Positions 13,715 to 24,520 of a stretch of DNA of 64,000 nucleotides are shown piece after piece; within the stretch, counting starts at the first letter, position 1; each line of letters starts with the position of its first letter. The notes beneath the pieces are model-generated. The model was given only the letters and a program-made list of their open reading frames with translations. It did not search any database and was not told the DNA's origin. The stretch is taken from NCBI GenBank assembly GCA_025024175.1, contig QCXZ01000041.1, forward strand, positions 34,529,786 to 34,593,785. The letters are read 5' to 3'. The translations under genes and the position numbers were made by a program. This stretch comes from Rhyzopertha dominica. Taxonomy: Eukaryota > Arthropoda > Insecta > Coleoptera > Bostrichidae.

Positions 13715-13720
13715 AATAAA
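13715..13720 (+). other. Poly(A) signal of secreted-protein gene
   Basis: A canonical AATAAA lies 140 nt after the TGA stop at 13572-13574, in a suitable position for the 3' end of the transcript. Confidence 0.6.
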
Positions 13721-14055
13721 GAAATGTAAAATTGTTTTAATATTCTGGTATGTAACAATCTTTTATAGTAGGTACCCCTGCAGTGATGTCGACTTTGAAC
13801 ATTCTAAGAAATAAACCTAAAATAGGTAAAATTCAGTGAATAGATTATGTTGAAGTTGTCACTGAATCATGATGGCTGTTACTCATATCTTGGTTGAACT
13901 AAATCCTTCGACCTTTATAGCTTGTTTCTGAAGTTTTTTTATTAATGTGCCATATCTACAGTAGACGTATTTAATTCAATCATTATAATAATATAATAGT
14001 GCACTAAAACCCAGTACTTCAATATATACATCTCACCGCGAAGTCTAACATGGAA

Positions 14056-14293
14056 TAGGGCCGTGATGATAAAATTCCAGGCCCGGGGGGTGAGAGTGTA
14101 CGGGTCCTTGTATATTGCATAAACTCGCAAAAAATCACAAGTGATTAAGGTCATTAAAAATTCATTCATATTCGACGAAAGTTTTGTATCAAATACATTT
14201 TTTCATATTTTATACATACAAGATTCGGAGCCCTCGAACCAGGACCCCTCCGAAATTCACGAGCCCGTCACCCCCCATTTCTCTATGGCCCTG
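14056..14293. mobile_element. hAT-like MITE (copy 1)
   Basis: A 238-bp segment has inverted ends: TAGGGCCGTG at the left, and at the right CAGGGCCATAG read inward. Internal GGGGTGA and GGTCCT blocks are also mirrored. The 8-nt flanks ACATGGAA and ATATGGAC agree at 6 of 8 positions. CAGGG-type ends with an 8-bp target duplication are typical of hAT elements. There is no coding capacity, so it is a non-autonomous copy. Confidence 0.45.
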
Positions 14294-15452
14294 ATATGGA
14301 CACTTAAAACTAGAATCTGACGAAGTCTGTTTTTTTTTTTGGTCGAAATTGCTTCGTTACCTTCGATCAAAGCCAAGCCAAAGTCGAGGTAAAGGATTAT
14401 TTGTTAATATAGTTATTTTTTCAAAGAGTTAAGTTAAAAGGACTGGATAAAATAAAATAAAATATCACTGAAAATGGCTTTTCATCTATAGCAGATAAGT
14501 TTCTCAAAATTTAAGATAGTTACTCCCAGCTCGAAAATTTTCAATAGCAACGGAGTGATGTTCATACTTCATTGAAAAGATACTTTGATTACTTTAATGC
14601 TCGCATTTTGAAAATTCAAATCGGACAATCCGTTCTGGGGTTGTGACTGTTGACTTTTTCCCTCCATCCTAAATGTTGAACGCGTTCATCTAGAAGGTTC
14701 GGATACAATCGCAGTAATATAGTTAATGACTTGTTTTTGAAGGATAACATACCTCCCAGCAGCCATTGCTAACGATAATTTTAGAGTTGGGAGTGACTGT
14801 GGCGCTTTTGAGAAAAACACCTCTGGGAGGTCATTTTCTGGCAACGTACCAGGATTTTATCTAAATTTTTTAACTTCATGATAGGATGGGAGGACTTTAA
14901 GACTTGCAGAAATTTAAACATACATAATTTTAGAACGGACCGTCAGATTTTAATTTTCTAGTGTTTAAGATCACGAAAGTGGTTTTTATCTATTTTAAAT
15001 GTATAGTTGGTAGCAATTGTAGAACCATCTTGGACTTTGATACAAAAATATTATCATCTGTAAAAAAAGCAGTAAGAACATGGAAAAATGCGAAACTAGG
15101 AGTTAGCTGTCAGATTTGCTTAATATTGCAAAAAGTGGAGTTAATTTAATTTCACTATAACTTTATGAATAGTGGAGCTAGCTGAGGCTAGCTTATAGGA
15201 TAATAGGGAACTACAGGATATGAAAAACTGTCAAAGATAAGAGTTAAATTATTTCCCCAAAGTAGTGTGAAGCTAGATTACCAGAATTTAGACAACATGG
15301 CAGAGCCATATGGCATTCTGGAATAGTGTTAAGATATCAAGTTTATATAAGTAGCAAGATGGAGCTTACTTTAAGTTTGGTGTACAGTGACTTTATAAGG
15401 ACAGTGACAACAATAAGTGTCTCATTTTTTACTGGCTCCGCTATTAATTGTC

Positions 15453-15590
15453 GAGAATTGGAGGTTCCTTGAAGGGAACTAGTTCCTTAGGTCCCGATCA
15501 GGTTGAGGAATGAGAGAATTAGAGGTTCTGAGAAGGGAACTAGTAGTTCCTTAGGTCTCAGTAAGGTTGAGGAACTAGTTCCTTATTAGT
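15453..15590. repeat. Tandem repeat of about 61 bp with GGAACTAGTTCC palindrome
   Basis: Two imperfect tandem units begin with GAGAATT at 15453 and 15514. Each runs through GGGAACTAGTTCCTTAGGT to GGTTGAGGAA, and a partial third follows. The palindrome GGAACTAGTTCC recurs. It is unusually G-rich for this window and has no coding signature. Confidence 0.7.
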
Positions 15591-17193
15591 TCCTGGTCGC
15601 CGGAAAGCGAAAACGTTCTCGCAAAAACCGGGTCCGTAGGTGGAGCTAGGAGCCAGCACCGTAACAAGGCGTATGAGGTACATTCGAGAAAGACCTATAT
15701 GGGAGACTGGTTTACGCATAAATGAAGGTTGCTAGTATTACAGCAAATAGTGAATTGTAAAAATTCGAAATTACTTTTAAACATTAGTAATGTGTTTTTG
15801 GACGAACGTCATTCTTGTCGAAGTGACGTTTCTTAAGTCACAGTGCAATAACTCCGCCTCCCAAGCGCCAAGAGCTCTGGTAGGAGTTCTATTTATCCAT
15901 TTCATTCGTTCCTTTTACCTTTACCGTTTTGTCTTTCTTGCACATTATTATACAAGAGTTCAAACCGTCAAATAGTTAAAAAAGGTAACTTTCTTTTACA
16001 TTTATACATAGTCAATTCTTCCATTACATTCACAGATGTACAGTGATCATATAATGTCGAAATATGTGATAAAAGGTAAAAATGCACACATCGACGCCAA
16101 ATCATTTTCATGTTCAGTTAAGATCATATGTGATAATACAATGAATAAAAACTGCTATTATTGCAACCGACATTTAAGTAACTTTATAGATTTTACAGGA
16201 AATACAGTGGAATGCAGTAGTTAATGTAACAGTAAATCAATGTTGGTACAAACTGTGGAATTAGTATGAAACGGTTATCGACAAATAAGGTACAAATCAA
16301 CATGTCTCATACTTACTTAGGCCTAGTTAAATAGATCTCTAGCCACCTATAACATTACAATACATATATTAATAAATAAATAGTAGAAAACAAAACTATT
16401 AATAATGGACAAAAGCAATAGCGGGTTGGTCCAATAACTGTACTGAAATATCAGGTATTCACTACCACAACAACAACTTTTTGCGAACAGTAACAATACA
16501 GAAAGAATAGACAAGATCCTATAGTAATCAATATCTATGTGATCAATTAACAAGCATTAATTCACTTAACATAATTTTATATGTAACGAACCGCCCAGTA
16601 GGAACAAGTACTGAGTAAAAAAACTCGGTTTGTAAATTTCATGGCACGCTCAATATTCAAATATTAGTTCACTAAAACTTGTAGAAGTTGCTGTTGTATC
16701 ATGAACATTAAATGCATATAAACTAAACAACGAACGCTTGGATTACCATCCACCTACTACAGAACCAGTAGTGGAGCCACACAGGGAAAAAAGTTATTTA
16801 ATAACCATTCTCCTTACAGTAGTCATCTTTAACACAAACATTTCACAATTCAATTCTTAGTAAGTAAATGCGAAATAAGTTAAATTGTCTCCGAAAATTA
16901 GGTAAATTCTATTAAAACTCTTCAATGTAGCAAATTACTGTTCTGCCTCTCCTGTGCTTCCGCCACTGACCGTACAAACCTACAATGTTTTACACGGGTG
17001 CGAAATAAATATTCAGACTAAGAAACAACGCAAGAAAAATAAATTATTTATCTCTTTTACATCGTTAAAACAGAAAACAACGAAAATAAAACAGCACAGC
17101 CGGATTTTATAACCTATAATCAGTAATCACGAAGAACAGCAGCAACATGGGGTGGTCGATCTCGCCGGACTTATGATGTGGATTCTCTTCTGG

Positions 17194-17286
17194 CTAGCGG
17201 GTCGTATCGTACGATTTGTAGGTGTGAGATGCCCTTTTGTACTTGACCGTACAGAAAAGCAGCATAGAAGATATCAGGCCAAAGAG
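17194..17286 (-). pseudogene. Duplicate last coding exon of the tetraspanin (copy 1)
   Basis: On the - strand an acceptor (TTGTTGTGTTACAG) is followed by 30 codons and TAG, reading LFGLISSMLLFCTVKYKRAS and then HTYKSYDTTR. This is the end of the fourth transmembrane helix plus the short C-terminal tail of a tetraspanin. The same exon, identical in translation, is at 34771-34863, nearer to exons 1-3. This copy has no other tetraspanin exon beside it. It is either an orphan exon in a real duplication or an artefact of assembling two haplotypes. It is intact and could in principle be spliced to exon 3 over 22 kb. Confidence 0.8.
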
Positions 17287-17460
17287 CTGTAACACAACAA
17301 TGTACAAATATAATTTGCTACTAAATGTTGCTAACGATAAAATATACGAGAGTAATGTTATAATTCCTGTATATATCAAGCTGGCGCTGAACTGGCAATG
17401 GTGAAAAAACAAGTGCTCTCAAATTATACAAGTTTATCATTGGGACATCACTTAGCTGTA

Positions 17461-18485
17461 CAGGGTCCGCCACCTAAAACTCCCAGGCTCGTATTTTCTT
17501 TGTTTTTCAGGTACAACCTTAAGTTATATGTCAAATTGTAGGTCTTTTTGAACTCTTTAAAAATAGCATAGTGAGGGTGCAAAATTTTTATTTGCATATT
17601 GTGATATTTTGCAAATAAAGTTAATTTTTGTAAACATTTTTTAATCTTACCCCGTATAATAAATATTGCTTCATTGTTGGATGCCGATTTTTGTCTTCTT
17701 CTATTTGTGTCATTACCATGTATGCGTAATTTTTACTCCTTCTTAGTGAAAAACAAGAAAAACTAGTCGCCGCCATGTTCTGTTATAGGGCCGTTCACAA
17801 TTTTTTAAGTGTTAGTTTAGTAGCTTATTATGGTACAAATTATGCCTACATACCCATCGCTGCACACAAAACCCCAAAATTTGAGTAACTTTTAAATAAA
17901 TCAAGTACTAAGTTCGTTATAAAGAGAGAGAGAGGCTAGAAAGCGAAACCCTGCAATGAGGCTAGTTTGGTTTTCTACATTGCCTACTAGCCTCGTCACG
18001 GGGTTTCATTTCCTAGCCTCTCGCTCTTTTGAACGAACTTTGTACTTGATTTATTTAAAAGTTACTTAAAATTTTTAGGTTTTGTGTGCAGCGATGGGTA
18101 TGTAGGCACAATTTGTACCGTAATAAGTTACTAAACTAACACTTACAAATTCTGAACAACCTTATTTAAAGAACATGGCGGCGACTAGTATTTCTTGTTT
18201 TTCATTAAGGAGTAAAAATTACGCATACTTGGTAATGACACAAATTGAAAAAGACAAAAGTCGCCATTCAACTGTGAAGCAATATTTATTATACGAGGTA
18301 AGGTTAAAATATTGACAAAAAATAACTTAAACACAAAATATGATAATCTACAAAAAAATTTTTAGACAGCCACCAAGCTATTTTTAAGGAGTTTAAAAAG
18401 ACCTACAATTTGACATATAACTTAATGTTGTACGTAAAAAAATAAAGAAAATACGAGCCTGGGGAGTTTTAGGTGGCGGACCCTG
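17461..18485. mobile_element. 1-kb palindromic (foldback) DNA transposon, copy 1
   Basis: The element is a near-complete inverted repeat with two arms of about 500 bp meeting near 17970. It starts CAGGGTCCGCCACCTAAAAC and ends with the reverse complement, flanked by TA on both sides. TA target sites and CAGGG ends suggest a Tc1/mariner-type foldback MITE. Each arm has a mirrored ATG-started open frame of about 41 codons (MAATS...KQYLLY), differing between arms by an in-frame codon and several substitutions. No transposase is recognisable. A partial relative occurs at 40341-40758 and a decayed one near 24 kb. Confidence 0.8.
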
Positions 18486-18553
18486 TATATAGAGTGCGGG
18501 TAGTTTACTCAGTTTATGTGTAAAAAATTCTCAAATCGTGGTATTTTGATTCA

Positions 18554-18956
18554 ATGGAACAGCGTCACTGTAACAGATTAATGTGCGTATATGAAAATGC
18601 AAACACTGCGCGAAAAAACTGTTGCCGAAATTAACGGTGCGTTACAAGAAGCTTGTCAGGAGTCTTGTGTGGTTAGTTCAACAGTAACTTGATGGAGTAA
18701 GCGTTCCAGAGCATTGGACTAGTGTTAAAGACGACCACAGAAGTTGGAGACCTCATACTGCAAACGACAACACTTTTGCTGCACTGTGGCTACAATAATG
18801 GAAGAAGACCGCATGGACAAAACAAGCAATAGACAAATACCAAAAGACAAATATATTTGTCTTCTTTGTAGAAAATTTAAATGCTTGATTCAAAAGTGTA
18901 GACGAGATATGAAGACAGGCGTAATCCTCTGCACGATAACGTTGATCGCATAAAAT
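18554..18956 (+). pseudogene. Mariner-like transposase fossil (copy 1, cut at duplication edge)
   Basis: The + strand shows a degenerate mariner-type transposase. It begins MEQRHCNR, then a WSKRSRALD segment, then (another frame) SVKDDHRSWRPHTA, typical of the linker after the DNA-binding domain, then an ATIMEEDR stretch. It ends at a decayed HDNA block that is clearer in copy 2. Stops and frame changes occur throughout. Most of the core between the first and second catalytic blocks is missing, so it is an internally deleted relic. The duplication boundary falls inside it. Confidence 0.6.
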
Positions 18957-21900
18957 GTATATGTTTGGTGAAGGCTATGTAGTCAAAATGTTGATTTTAC
19001 GATTAATGTAAGACTTTAAATGTCTTATCCAGTGTATTATATAATGACAGTTGTGTCTTGAAATGAAACAGTTTCTGTGAAAGGATGCTTTATCCTTAAA
19101 AAAACATAATCAGAAAGCTGTTTTGCCCCTTAAGTTTACGTAGAGCCCATCAGCCAATTCTTGTAACAGATGAACCTGGTGAGGATGAAATTTATTTCTG
19201 ACAGTATTCGTGGATACAGACGTTTGAACTGACTTCTAAATCTCGATTTACATATATCTCTCGTGGTTAGTTTTGGAAAACATGAGCCGCTGCTAAAAGC
19301 TTGCTTTTCTTCGGGCGTTGTTGATTCTGTGCATTCCCTTTTCTTATATCCAACACAGCAAGTTCTATTAAATCTGTCTTTCAAACGCTAAAATGCCGCT
19401 GCGTTTGGTTGGGTATGCTCGGAAAAGGTTGGGCATATAGCCTGGAAGCAAGCAATTAATTTTTTTTTTACTTCCCCAGGGTATAAATTCATGTCAATTA
19501 ACATTTTTTTTCTGAAATAGGTAAAAGTTTTTCAAATAAAAACTACGCCTTGCTTTTAACAATTGACTCTTTACCAAAACAAACGCCAGGAATCACGGCT
19601 AACAAGATAAAATAGAATTTTCAAATTTCGAGAAAAACGTAAATATCGTAAACTACCAATAATGGGTATCAACAGCCTAATATCATAAGAAAGAGTTTTT
19701 AATTCTACATCTAACTGCAGGATGAAAAACATGGCATCCTATTATAAAATAAGTTATTCTCGTTATATTTCAATTAAAACGTATTTATCAATTTAACATC
19801 TGCAAAGAATTGTCTATTATTTCCGGAAAAGAAGCTATTTTTATTTCAAGGATATTCAAAATGGTGCAACACACATAAAAGTCATAATTTTCAAGAAAAT
19901 GCCAGATATAACTAGCAAATGATGCAACTTGGGCCTAACGTAATACAAAAATGAAATAACATACATGGTATTCTATTTAAAATAACAAGCTGATGCCCAC
20001 TTCCGGTATAAGTCATTCTTGTAAATATTATTAATCTTAAATTATACGCTTATTACAGACGGATTAGCGTTAGTGATCACCCTGTATTATATCAGACTTA
20101 TCAAAAGTTGCTGCTTTGCATGATCAATAAGCACTGTAAATTCTTTGTAACAGCCAGTTAATCAACGACTGCAGAAACTGTTGGAAGTTTAATGGTATTT
20201 TAACTCATATAAGTACAAAAATACATGTTTCCATCTGAAACAACCACAGGTTGCGTTTTATAGTGCAACTTGTGCAACGGAATTGCTATTAACATTAAAA
20301 AATCACTCTTTGTATCACTTTAATGGTTAAATGATGCCGGTGCACGCCCATAAAACTCTTTTCTGCGTGAAACTTTCAGTAGATAGTTCACGTTATGGGA
20401 ATTTCGCTTGGGCGTTGTATAAGGTAACGATAACGTAGCTATTCGAAACGGAGACATTCTGCAGACGGCGTCAGCGGAGGCCCATTCCTTCCTAGTGATG
20501 TTAAAATATTCATCCCTCGACTTGAGCGGATAACCGCATTAAATATGAATACCCACCTGCATTTCACGGAGACTGACTTTCAACATGGCCGTCAAGGGGC
20601 GTCCTTGGAAGTAGTTCTGCACTTGCAGAAAAGTTATGTACCTACTTTTTATTTATCCCGAAGTTTGATGTACAGGGAGAAGACAAATGTACACGGCAGA
20701 CATGAGGCGGGTTTCTCTACTCTATTTTAAACTAAAATCAACTCTATTTTTTAAATCTAAACCAATCACGCACCCCAATTTAAGGTGTTGTGATGGTTAC
20801 TGAGAATATTTTAGCTAACATCAACTTTAACAAAGAGAATTAATAGGAACCGACCCATTGTGTTTATGGTTGGAGAATTAAGTGCCCGAACTATTCTAAT
20901 TTTAGACATGAACATAAAACATGATTTGATGTCAAATAGGTGACATATCTGCTTTAGTTAGTCAGTAGGATATACCGTTATCTCGAGCTGAGCTGTCTTT
21001 TCAGCCTTTCATACGGCAATATAACTCACTAACCAAACAGATGTTTCTCACAAAGTACGAAATTTTATGACTACATAATATGAGTAAAAATACAGTAATG
21101 CAATCTGCGAAGTAGGGCTTGAACTAGATCTGTGTTTTAGCTTATTTGCTGGGTTTAATTGTCCTTTAGTTACTAACGAAAAATTTCAGTTAGTATTGCC
21201 GCCTGACGAGGTGAAGAAACAGCGAAACTCATGGCTAACGGTTTTCGACGTGCTAATTAAGGCAGATGTCAACTACATGACAAAAAATTGATTGTTCAAG
21301 AAAAATTGAGTACCCGTACTCCCAAAATTGTAGTATGCCATTCACTTTGCTCTTGACTTAGTATTTTCATGCAGGTTGAATTTGCAATGCACATATTCTA
21401 TAAGTAAATTTTTGGGCTAAAAGGGACTTATACATATATACAGCCCGTTTATTTTATAGACATCAAGCTATTTTCTGCACAAATAATATAGATACCTTCC
21501 ACTTCGGTCTGCTAAAAACTGTTATGAAGATATAATGATTTGTTACCATGTTATGACATTTGCTACATTATTTTTTTCAAGATAATTTTATTAGATGTTA
21601 TTTTATTATTAAAATTTCAGCAGCAGAAGTAATTGCGGTCAGGTGTGCTAAGAAACAGAACATGATATATTTCTCCATATTATGCACAATAATAAATTAT
21701 ACCTATAACAAACATATGTATGTAGGTACTTAATAAACATATAATCAAAAATAATATGAAAACATGATGACTCTTTTTCCTTACAAAAACTGTTTTTCTT
21801 TAAATTAATAATTACTATTTAATGCGTTGGAACTGTCACAATTAATAAAATATAAACTCTTAATTTTTGCAAGCATTATATATCAGGAAAAAATGTACTA

Positions 21901-22799
21901 CTGTGCTCTTTGAGGAATAAAAAATAAAATCAAGCATTGAGACATATCCTTATGTACATTACATTACCAGTACATCTGACCACAAATTATCTATCTGTGC
22001 ACCTGAAATTTTAAGATGTATTGAGTAGTCCCAGTTCTACTGTGGGTAAGTAAGTAACTAAAAGTAACTTCAAAAACTTGCAGGCATTACACATATGTTT
22101 GCCGAAAATAGTCGGGTTTTAAGCTTTTGCGGAATTAAATACTTGTGGGTCAACCTTCCAAAGAAGTTACACGTGCTTTTTTTATCCGCCTGGTTGGGGC
22201 TCACTATTGCAGCGCACGGCATAACAGTATTTCAACATTTCGTGATGTAACGGTTAATATATAGACTTTTTTGCCTTGATTCAGCAAAAGTAATCATTTG
22301 AGGCAAACATTTATTATAGCATGATTGTTGTTTCTAATAAAATTGTATATACATATAAACTTTTAAAGATAAATATACTAAAAGTGATCTTCCGTAAAAT
22401 TTTCAGGAAATTATTACGTGTTAATTATAACGCCAAATTTAATTTTTTGCTGACATGGATGTATTGATAAAATATACTGAACACTAAAATTTTTGCGAAT
22501 CAATAAATGCAAACTTTAGCAGAATTAAAGTATTATCTAGCAGTTCAATTGTTATTAGCCCTGAAAATACCAATTAGTTTTCTTATACATGAGTGTTGTT
22601 TGTGTATCACCAGAAAACATTATCGAGCTATTATCAAAATCTTAGGTTTTTCTTCGAATTTTTTGTCAAAATTTTGACAAACTGTGTAAAAATAATTAAT
22701 CGACAAATTTAATTTCCTTTTTACAAGCAATAAGGACAAAACATACGAACCTACTCCAAAACTTTGAGAATTTATGTAACAAATAATTTCATTAATTTG
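18957..22799. other. Unique AT-rich DNA, no gene recognised
   Basis: Only short frames without family motifs are present. The 82-codon - strand frame at 19136-19384 has several cysteines but no recognisable pattern or splice context. A less AT-rich patch at 20330-20720 could be regulatory; there is no direct support. The first bases after 18956 may be the tail of the mariner fossil. Confidence 0.4.
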
Positions 22800-23300
22800 T
22801 ATTCGGCACCAAAGGGCGCACGGGGCGCGCAAATACACAATAATTACAGCCGAATAATGTAAATTTTCAGATCAGCGCAGATAAGCAACTTTTAATCAAA
22901 TCGGCTAGCCGGAACGTGATTTTTTTTACCGCTCACTATAACACATCTATTTGCACCCGGAATGCTCTTGCTTGATTAAAAGCGGGCGTTGGGCGTCTGT
23001 TTAACCGATGCACGCGTTTCATTTGCAGAAGCAAATAGCATTGTGGCGCGGAATAATCAAACATATTGCCAGAAATGATTAGTCAGCCCTCTGTTCTCAA
23101 CGCAATCAAAGCTCGTGTAACCGCATTAGAGCTTTTGTTATTGGATAGCCCGTGTTCTCGTCCCGAGCTCCGTAACACGAGGCAAAGTACACAGCGCCCG
23201 ACTAATGAAAACTACCGACGATCCAGGGATAACTTTGTTACTGTATACTTACTGAGAAATTGTGGGTCCCACAAAACGATAAGAAAAGCGTATGGCGGCG
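22800..23300. promoter_or_regulatory. GC-enriched patch, candidate regulatory DNA
   Basis: This half-kilobase is visibly richer in G and C than its surroundings and contains many TAAT/ATTA and TGATTAAAA-type strings, the kind of sites homeodomain proteins bind. The only frame (79 codons from 23066) is low in hydrophobic structure and shows no family motif, so coding is unlikely. The regulatory reading is inference from composition only. Confidence 0.2.
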
Positions 23301-23443
23301 GATAATGCATGTTACTTATTGTGTTACATGTTCCGACCGTGTTGCAGCGTTTTTATTTTATTATGTAATGCGGATATTGTGATGGCGAAATAAACTCTAG
23401 TCCCAGCATATTCAAGTTGGAAAGTCCTAATATTTAATGAACG

Positions 23444-23571
23444 TAGATGATATTTTAATGGGTTAACAGGTATAAGTATGAAATGAAAATGTATTGCCAG
23501 CCTTGACTAAGATTTGAACTCGGGATCTTTTGAACACTAGTCAAACGCTTTATCCACTGAGCTATCAAGGC
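23444..23571 (-). repeat. tRNA-derived SINE with intact cloverleaf head
   Basis: On the - strand 23500-23571 forms a 72-nt tRNA layout. The acceptor pairs GCCTTGA with TCAAGGC. The D arm holds TAGCTCAGTGG (A box). The anticodon stem TTTGA/TCAAA encloses CTAGTGT, giving anticodon AGT. The T arm has TTCAAAT (B box) with one mismatch. It is followed by about 55 nt of body that recurs at 23790-23845. The shared body shows it is a SINE with a tRNA-like head, perhaps tRNA-Thr-derived, not a lone tRNA gene. Confidence 0.7.
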
Positions 23572-23750
23572 CCTATTCAAAGCGGCATGTATAGATCAAA
23601 GTTTACTTGTAACGCTGCCGATCGCCTTCCAGCGCATTTGCAGCTGAATCGCTCGTTGCTCGGTATTTTCGAGTCTCAGAGCGTAATTCGCTGCGGTGGC
23701 CAGATTATGGCGACCAGCAACCAATTACAACCCAAGTACATTATAGTATA

Positions 23751-23895
23751 GTGACAGTTAATTTTTGGCTGAATTCGTTTTAATTAATCTAGATGATATT
23801 TTAATGGGTTAACAGGCATAAGTATGAAATGAAAAAGTATTGCCAGCCTTGACCGAGATTTGAACTTGGGAATTCAAGCAATAATTAACTGTCAC
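23751..23895. mobile_element. 145-bp MITE with GTGACAGTTAATT ends
   Basis: The element begins GTGACAGTTAATT and ends with its reverse complement, flanked by TA on both sides (23749-23750 and 23896-23897). The terminal motif matches the inverted motifs at 8642-8654 and 9645-9657 beside a mariner fossil. Most of its interior is the second SINE copy. Confidence 0.6.
23790..23870 (-). repeat. Truncated second SINE copy inside the MITE
   Basis: This shares the body ATACTTTTTCATTTCATACT and onward to ATCATCTA with the copy at 23444-23571, plus the 3' quarter of the tRNA head (B box TTCAAATCTCGG). The 5' part of the head, including the A box, is missing. Confidence 0.65.
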
Positions 23896-23999
23896 TATAA
23901 TCTAATATTTAATATTTGCAATCGTTACGGTTATTAAAAGTGGATTGCTATAGAAAAGAATAGTAGGTAACTTATTGTTACTTTTAAAACGCATTATAA

Positions 24000-24520
24000 A
24001 TTTGGCGAAAGAAAAATTTTGCGGAATGGGGCTGCTAAAAATTTGGTAAGTGCTGATTTTAACAGCTTATTACGGTAGAAAATATGATTTTACATGCATT
24101 ATAAATTTCTGGAAAGTGTTTCCAAGATTTTTCAAAAAGTTGACGGAATATGGCTGCTACGAATTTTTTAAGTGCTGATTGAAAATGATGAAAATTTTGA
24201 GTGACATTTAAATTAATCAAGTACAAAGTTCGTTTTAAGAGAGGTTAGAACACGATACCTACCCTGCGATGTGGCTAGTCTTGACGTAGAAAATTGTAAG
24301 ACATGCATCTTGCAACAGAATCAGATGAAATTTACCCTTGTCGTTCAATATAATAAGCTGGGAAGCAACTGTTGCAGGTTTTAATAAAAAGTAATAATTT
24401 TACAATTCTAGCACGAGGTTTTTTTGTAGCATCTTATGAGTTTCTACGTTACGTGCCTAGCCTCGTTGCAAGGAGTCATTTTAAAGCCTCTATTAGAACT
24501 TTAAATTCTATTTGAAAATG
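24000..24520. mobile_element. Decayed relative of the palindromic foldback element
   Basis: The string ATCAAGTACAAAGTTCGTTTTAAGAGAGGTTAGAACACGATACC near 24217 resembles the centre of the 1-kb palindrome (ATCAAGTACTAAGTTCG). The mirrored GTGCCTAGCCTCGTTGCAAGG lies near 24455. A further AAGTGCTGATTTTAACAGCTTATTACGG-like segment resembles the arm and is partly duplicated in tandem. Termini could not be placed. Confidence 0.5.

Larger units (their letters stand above)
9718..18956. repeat. Large direct duplication, copy 1
   Basis: This 9.2-kb segment is repeated in the same orientation at 27282-36546. It holds the whole three-exon secreted-protein gene, a hAT-like MITE, a 61-bp tandem repeat, the last tetraspanin exon, a 1-kb palindromic element and a mariner fossil. 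Similarity ends at the string TAAAAT (18951-18956) inside the mariner fossil. Differences from copy 2 are mostly single-base homopolymer changes plus small indels (for example GGTATG versus GGTATGGTATT near 10540). This pattern fits alleles or sequencing and assembly noise better than an old paralogous duplication. Confidence 0.95.

Noticed and set aside
13738..13753. 15-nt match (AATATTCTGGTATGT) to the edge of the BEL/Pao LTR, possible solo LTR
   Set aside because: Similarity stops at once on both sides; chance in AT-rich sequence.
23500..23571. Genuine tRNA-Thr(AGT) gene
   Set aside because: The fold is good, but one T-stem mismatch and a body shared with a second copy at 23790-23870 make a tRNA-derived SINE more likely.
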